DNA of 46,261 nt from NCBI GenBank assembly GCA_014378555.1, contig JACMNN010000111.1, positions 1-46,261 of the forward strand. The letters run 5' to 3'. Of the stretch, positions 42,061 to 46,261 are shown one piece after another. The notes below the pieces were generated by a model. The model worked only from the letters and a program-made list of their open reading frames with translations, did no database searches and was not told the DNA's origin. The translations under genes and the position numbers were made by a program. Numbering within the stretch: the first letter of the stretch is position 1; each line of letters begins with the position of its first letter. Origin of the DNA: Burkholderiales bacterium. GTDB taxonomy: Bacteria; Pseudomonadota; Gammaproteobacteria; Burkholderiales; Casimicrobiaceae.

Positions 42061-42079
42061 AAAAAAGGCGTTAACGCCT
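42061..42079 (-). terminator. Terminator hairpin overlapping the stop codon of the fused transporter
   Basis: On the minus strand AGGCG, loop TTAA, CGCCT, then six T. The loop contains the TAA stop of the transporter gene, so the left arm encodes its last arginine codons. Ribosomes reaching the stop would cover the stem, which may weaken or time termination. Confidence 0.75.
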
Positions 42080-43603
42080 GAGCGCAGGTGGCGTCAGCCT
42101 GCGCTCGAAAAAACCAAACCCGTGCTCAATCAATAGTGCCAGCACGGCGACCGGGATCGCGCCGGCCAGCAGCGTCACGTTGTCGTTAAGTGCCAGGCCA
42201 GTGACGATGCGCTCACCGAAGCCGCCGGCACCGATGAAGGCGGCGATGGTTGCCGTTCCGACCGTGATCACGGCGGAGGTTTTTATGCCCGCCATGATGG
42301 TGGCGCGCGCCAGTGGCAATTCGATCAAGCGCAAAATCATCGGCGGCGTCATCGCGAGCGATTCCGCGGCTTGTTTAATACCGGCGGGAACCTGCGTCAT
42401 TCCTGAGTGCGTGTTGCGAACGATGGGTAACAGCGCGTAGACGGACAGCGCGATGAAGGCAGGCAGCAGCCCGATGTGCCCGGTCAACGGAATCAGAATT
42501 GCTAGAAGCGCCAACGACGGAACGGTCTGCAACACGCCGGTACCACCCAAAATCCACGCGCCTAGGCGCGGCCGTCGCGCCGCCGCCACGCCCATCGGCA
42601 CGCCGATCAACACACTTGCCGCCAGCGAAAGCAACACCAACCCCAAATGCTCGGCCGCCAAGCGCATGAAATCTGCGCCGAATAATATTGCCCAAAAACG
42701 TTTAGGGCTACTGGCAGTGCTGCGGCTCGTGCTGTCGTTTGCGTTTCGGGGCGCTTGATTTCCAGATAGAAAGTCACGCGCCACGGCATCAAAAGATTGG
42801 TTGTCAAGCTCTGCGGCCGCGTTCATGCGCTGCATGGCGTTATCGTCAATGCGACCGGCCAATGATGTGATCGCCGCCCACGCTTTCGGGAAACGTGTTC
42901 CGACGTCAATTTTGTGCAGCAGCACCGCGTCGTAACGCGGAAAGTATTTTTTGTCGTCGACCAGCACCGTCAGTTGATATTTACCGATCTTGGCATCGGT
43001 GGAATAAATGTCGATCACATCGACTTCGCCTTGCGCAATCGCGTCATACGCGAGGCCGTGGTCAAGGCCGCGCATTGATGTCCACGGTAAATCGTAGGCA
43101 GCCTTTAGGCCAGCCCAGCCATCCGCGCGGCCAATAAACTCCTGCGACAGCCCAAGCCGCAGATTAGCCTGAGCTTTCAGATCCGTCAGCGTGGCAATAT
43201 GCCGCGCTTCAGCAACCCGGGTCGGGATCGCCAGTGCGTAGGTGTTGTTGAACCCCAATCGCACCGACACCGCAAGGCCCATCGGTGCGAGCTTGGCGTT
43301 GAGCTCGTCGAGGGGCGGCACCGCATCGAGCTTCAAAATTTCGCGTGCGATGGTGCCGGTGTATTCCGGATAAACATCAATCGCGCCTGCCCGCAGCGCA
43401 GCCAGCACAATAGCCGTATTACCCAGCCCCTGCTGATGCTGGGCAGGCGCGCCGCCGGCAGTATCCGCCTGCTGGCGAATAATCTCGGCGAGCACGTAGG
43501 ACTCGGTGAATCGCTTTGAGCCGACCTTGAGGGCCGGCGCTTCGACCGCAGAAACTATGCCGACGTAGGCGAAACAGACGAGGAAAAAAAATGATTGCCA
43601 CAT
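42071..43603 (-). CDS. Fused osmoprotectant ABC binding protein-permease
   Basis: 510 aa from the ATG at 43603, which gives a good signal peptide (QSFFFLVCFAYVGIVSAVEA); an ORF start 45 bases upstream is less likely. Residues about 20-300 are an OpuAC/YehZ-type binding domain (KVGSKRFTESYVLAEI, YPEYTGTIAREIL, DVIDIYSTDAKI). Residues about 320-510 form a ProW-like permease with the loop AAESLAMTPPMILRLIELP and six or so spans. Glycine betaine, choline or carnitine is a reasonable ligand class. Binding domain before permease is the less common order, and no ATPase gene is adjacent. Confidence 0.9.
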   Translation of the reverse strand: MWQSFFFLVCFAYVGIVSAVEAPALKVGSKRFTESYVLAEIIRQQADTAGGAPAQHQQGLGNTAIVLAALRAGAIDVYPEYTGTIAREILKLDAVPPLDELNAKLAPMGLAVSVRLGFNNTYALAIPTRVAEARHIATLTDLKAQANLRLGLSQEFIGRADGWAGLKAAYDLPWTSMRGLDHGLAYDAIAQGEVDVIDIYSTDAKIGKYQLTVLVDDKKYFPRYDAVLLHKIDVGTRFPKAWAAITSLAGRIDDNAMQRMNAAAELDNQSFDAVARDFLSGNQAPRNANDSTSRSTASSPKRFWAILFGADFMRLAAEHLGLVLLSLAASVLIGVPMGVAAARRPRLGAWILGGTGVLQTVPSLALLAILIPLTGHIGLLPAFIALSVYALLPIVRNTHSGMTQVPAGIKQAAESLAMTPPMILRLIELPLARATIMAGIKTSAVITVGTATIAAFIGAGGFGERIVTGLALNDNVTLLAGAIPVAVLALLIEHGFGFFERRLTPPALRR

Positions 43604-43733
43604 GGCAGCAATTATGACGTTAGCCGTGCGCTGTCGAGGTGACGTCAAGCAGCCTCAGCGATGCCTGGCTTCGTCGTTCCTGCCAACCTCTTTTTGGAAA
43701 TGACGACTCACCAGCTCGCCTAACAACGAGGCA

Positions 43734-45689
43734 TCAATTCAACCGCGACAACTTGTCTTGCTTGGCAAGTTCGATGGCGCGCTCGGCGTCTTGCGGCAGC
43801 AGCAAACGCTCGGCGACCATCTGCAAAGCGGCCTTCTCAACGGCGGCGACGTAAGCCGCGTTATCCGCATAGCGCTCGGCGAGCGATGGCCGTGGATCGC
43901 CCGAGGCGTCGCGCTCAGCAAGCGTAGACGCAAACGGAACCGTAGCACCTTGCAACGGGAACAGCGCGCCTGCACCGTAACCTGGCGCACGCGGATTCCA
44001 GCCGGTGTAGGTGGCGCGCGGCACCATTAACGGCAACATGCGAATGCCGGCAAGGGCCATGCCGTCGCTATCGGCACGCGGAACGAACACCGGATAAACC
44101 CCAAGTACTTTCGGCGGAAAAACGGCGGTATTGGTGAAGCTGGCTCCGGTGTAGATGCCCACGTACGGCAACCCTGGAATATTGCGCGGGACTGCATCCG
44201 CGGCTTCCACCAACGTGCCGTGGGCGCGCATGGGTACGCGGCTCGCGGGTGGTTCAACGCCGGTGGTGATCCACGACTGCATTGCCGTCAACAGCGCGCG
44301 CAATGGCGGCCCGGCGTGCATTGGGTTAACCGGCAAAGCCATGCTGGGCGCGGTGCGAACGATCGCCGCCGGCTCGCTGTAGTGCGGCGTGCCGGCGATC
44401 ATGTAGGCGCGCACGTCGGGCGGCAGGTCGATGTGATTGCCTGCAAGGTCGGTGACCAGCAGCGATGCGCGGGACGCCCACCACTCGTGTTCGCTATCCG
44501 TTTGAATAACTTTCGGGCAGGTCGAATTCAGGCGGCAACGCAACATGAGTCCGTCGCGTCTGCCAGTCAGCGGATCAAACAAGGTTGGGTAGGTGAACGG
44601 GAACAGATCGGCCTGCCAAGCTGGGTCTTGCGGGTGCCGCGGATTGCGCCCATTGAGACCGAAGCGATAGTTCGATGCGATGCGACGCCCACCTGCGATA
44701 TGCGGCATCAATCCGTCAAATATCAAGCCACCGGCTAGATCTTCGTTAAAGCCGAGGTACAGAAAATCGCGAAGGAAACGGCCGGACTGCGACACACCGA
44801 ATCCGATGGCACGCTGAACGGTACTGCGCCCGCCTGCCGCCAGCGGATTAGCTTCGGTGCCATTGCGGCGCAGAAACGAGGTCACGTCGCGCGTGGCGGC
44901 GAAGCCGAGCCCGAGCAGCACCGGATCGCGCGCCACATAGGTCACCTCATACAACGCTGCGGCATCGAAGCCAGTGGCGGGACGAGTGATCTCGACGGTC
45001 TGCGCACCGGTCGCCCGGATGGCCAGCCCGGCGGGCTTTTCTCGGGGCGCATCCCATTTCGCACGCACTGTGACCACTAGCGATGAGGCATCAGCAATCG
45101 GCCATGACAACGTAGCTGTTACGGGCGTTCGCATGTGATCAAACACGAATTCATCACGCGCTGCGCCGGTCACCCCGGCAAGCACTGGCGCCTTGAGCGC
45201 CAGTTGATTGGGCAGCGAGGGAATATCAGCCTGCCAGCCAATCCAGGCGATGCTGAAGCCCTGAGTCTGCGTGAATCCAATACCAGCGTCAGTGGCCTTG
45301 TTGGCCTCGCTTGCAGCGGGCTGGGCAACGTCGTCGAAACCTTGTGGCGCGAGCTTGGTGCCACGATTGGGCACATCAATCAACAGCGTGCCGTTGCCAC
45401 GTAACGGATCGGCGGGGCGCAGCAGCACCACGTCGGCTATGGCCTCCACCAAGCCTCGCGCGTTTCGTGGTGCTTTGTCGATATCGGCAATCACGGCGTT
45501 GCGCGGATCAGCGGGGTCGACGGCAATGGTGGCTCGTGCCGTGATTTTTACGTAAGGACCAACGCTGCCAAAGCTGCGTCCCTCAAACGCCGGAACACTC
45601 TGCAGCACCTCGAAGGCAATCACCTCAGCGTGGGCCGTCAGGCAAAAATAAAGCGACGCAACAAGCGTTGCAATGCGGAACTGCATCAT
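43734..45689 (-). CDS. Secreted alpha/beta-hydrolase domain protein
   Basis: 651 aa with an N-terminal signal peptide (RIATLVASLYFCLTAHAEV). The large domain contains the nucleophile elbow GFGVSQSGRFLRDFLYLGFN, an acid candidate in TDSEHEWW, and HYSEPAAIV; it fits the group annotated as alpha/beta hydrolase domain (Abhydrolase_10 type), which are exported esterase-like enzymes of unknown substrate. YMIAGTPHYSEPA could hold the catalytic His. A second ATG follows one codon later. Monocistronic, minus strand. Confidence 0.82.
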   Translation of the reverse strand: MMQFRIATLVASLYFCLTAHAEVIAFEVLQSVPAFEGRSFGSVGPYVKITARATIAVDPADPRNAVIADIDKAPRNARGLVEAIADVVLLRPADPLRGNGTLLIDVPNRGTKLAPQGFDDVAQPAASEANKATDAGIGFTQTQGFSIAWIGWQADIPSLPNQLALKAPVLAGVTGAARDEFVFDHMRTPVTATLSWPIADASSLVVTVRAKWDAPREKPAGLAIRATGAQTVEITRPATGFDAAALYEVTYVARDPVLLGLGFAATRDVTSFLRRNGTEANPLAAGGRSTVQRAIGFGVSQSGRFLRDFLYLGFNEDLAGGLIFDGLMPHIAGGRRIASNYRFGLNGRNPRHPQDPAWQADLFPFTYPTLFDPLTGRRDGLMLRCRLNSTCPKVIQTDSEHEWWASRASLLVTDLAGNHIDLPPDVRAYMIAGTPHYSEPAAIVRTAPSMALPVNPMHAGPPLRALLTAMQSWITTGVEPPASRVPMRAHGTLVEAADAVPRNIPGLPYVGIYTGASFTNTAVFPPKVLGVYPVFVPRADSDGMALAGIRMLPLMVPRATYTGWNPRAPGYGAGALFPLQGATVPFASTLAERDASGDPRPSLAERYADNAAYVAAVEKAALQMVAERLLLPQDAERAIELAKQDKLSRLN

Positions 45690-46016
45690 GGTGAGGTCTT
45701 TTGGTCATAAAGGAAGAAAAGCCGCCCGCAGAACGCAACAACTATCTGTCGCGCCCGAAGCTTGGCAAATTATCTACGCGGGTGTCAACACTGGACGGGG
45801 TCGCGCTTCACTTTCTGCCCAACCCGCCCCATCTTTAAATGCGGCTGACATCGGATACCCGGTTTTAGGTGTCGAGCACGCGGCCACTTAGCGGCCGAGC
45901 GCGACGGTGGCTAGCAAGGCTGCATCCCCAGCCTTAGCAAAGATTCGTTCGTTGCGCTCGCGAAGCCCGCTGCGTTTGGCAGCGAACGGTTTCGCGTTTC
46001 ATGATTTATTAAAACA
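45690..46016. other. Intergenic stretch with a hairpin
   Basis: No gene is supported. GCAAGGCTG and CAGCCTTAGC (about 45914-45937) form a hairpin downstream of the minus-strand surface-protein gene. No T-run follows, so a terminator call is not justified. The hydrolase promoter should lie near its right end but I see no clear boxes. Confidence 0.45.
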
Positions 46017-46261
46017 TCAAACAGCGTTCCGTCGCACCCGCACCGCGAACGTGGCGAGCAGCAGCCCCAGCAGCGCCAGCATCCACGCCGACAACGTGGG
46101 CACGATGAGCGCATCGACCTCTTGAATGACGGTGGCAGACACCGCTGCATTGCTCGCGTCGCCACTGTAGCTTGCCTTGATCACGTGATTACCCGCGAGT
46201 AGCAAGGAAGTGGTGAAGCTCGCTTGCCCACTGGCGTCGAGCAGCACGGTGGCCAACGGGT
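46017..46261 (-). CDS. C-terminal end of an Ig-like repeat protein with IPTL-CTERM-type tail (partial)
   Basis: The gene runs in from beyond the right edge; only its last 81 codons are visible. SYSGDASNAAVSATV is typical of a bacterial Ig-like domain in the Big_5/Ig_3 style. It is followed by IVPTLSAWMLALLGLLLATF and a basic end RVRRNAV: the VPTLSxW signature, one membrane helix and Arg cluster of the IPTL-CTERM sorting signal, which is processed by exosortase H in organisms that have it. First residue is Val where the name-giving Ile is usual. A surface or secreted protein is expected. Confidence 0.8.
   Translation of the reverse strand, partial: PLATVLLDASGQASFTTSLLLAGNHVIKASYSGDASNAAVSATVIQEVDALIVPTLSAWMLALLGLLLATFAVRVRRNAV

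Noticed and set aside
45914-45937. Hairpin as a terminator for the surface-protein gene
   Set aside because: No T-run follows the stem on either strand.
1-46261. tRNA, rRNA or riboswitch genes
   Set aside because: I saw no cloverleaf with a CCA-type end, no rRNA sequence and no recognisable riboswitch core by eye; a covariance-model search would be needed to exclude small RNAs.

Overview
The window looks like a chromosomal segment of a Gram-negative betaproteobacterium, probably Burkholderiales or a close relative. This is inferred from gene content and moderately high GC seen by eye; no marker gene was searched. Pointers are a System I cytochrome c maturation set, tandem ClsB cardiolipin synthases behind an endonuclease/exonuclease/phosphatase gene, TtcA, an IPTL-CTERM-type sorting tail, and several families of palindromic REP-like repeats. 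No rRNA, tRNA, CRISPR array, integrase or transposase was recognised.

Layout. (1) 1-2.5 kb: a phenylacetate-CoA-ligase-like enzyme and a tandem GNAT fusion. (2) 2.6-8.7 kb, minus strand: a cyanate/nitrogen block in the order histidine kinase, NarL-type regulator, CynA-like binding protein, CynB-like permease, CynD-like ATPase, cyanase CynS and an NTF2-like protein. (3) 8.7-10.8 kb: a CoxE-like VWA protein with a duplicated, decayed 5' end, then an unknown gene that appears to be cut by a 114-bp REP pair. (4) 10.8-17.6 kb, minus: an MFS transporter, ccmABCDE and ccmG, kynU and kynA, mostly overlapping or tightly spaced; ccmF and ccmH are not here. (5) 17.7-26.7 kb, minus: an M16 peptidase, then EEP hydrolase, ClsB, ClsB, a response regulator and an Atm1-type ABC exporter as a compact set. 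(6) 26.8-33.0 kb: an MFS exporter, a PQQ-type sugar dehydrogenase, a glycine-rich RRM protein, a Bax-inhibitor-1 family protein, a secreted HtrA-like protein that has lost its catalytic triad, and ttcA. (7) 33.0-36.4 kb: VapBC-like toxin-antitoxin genes, a molybdopterin oxidoreductase carrying a translated REP-like insert, and msrB. (8) 36.5-40.7 kb: a divergent Lrp/AsnC regulator and glmS, then about 1 kb of decayed sequence closed by a degenerate second copy of the glmS 3' end, followed by a HigBA-like pair. (9) 40.7-46.3 kb: yghU, a VOC protein, a fused osmoprotectant binding-protein/permease, a secreted alpha/beta hydrolase and the 3' end of a surface-protein gene.

How the genes work together. 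The cyanate block reads as sense, import and degrade: a two-component system placed directly upstream of a cynABDS-type set, so that imported cyanate plus bicarbonate would yield ammonium and CO2. The ccm genes export haem and load it on CcmE for c-type cytochromes, with CcmG supplying thiol reduction; ligation by CcmF/H must be encoded elsewhere. KynA and KynU are two of three steps from tryptophan to anthranilate; the formamidase is absent. The EEP-ClsB-ClsB set points to cardiolipin synthesis. REP-like pairs recur in the window and have apparently interrupted one gene, become coding sequence in another, and sit next to a duplicated gene start in a third place.
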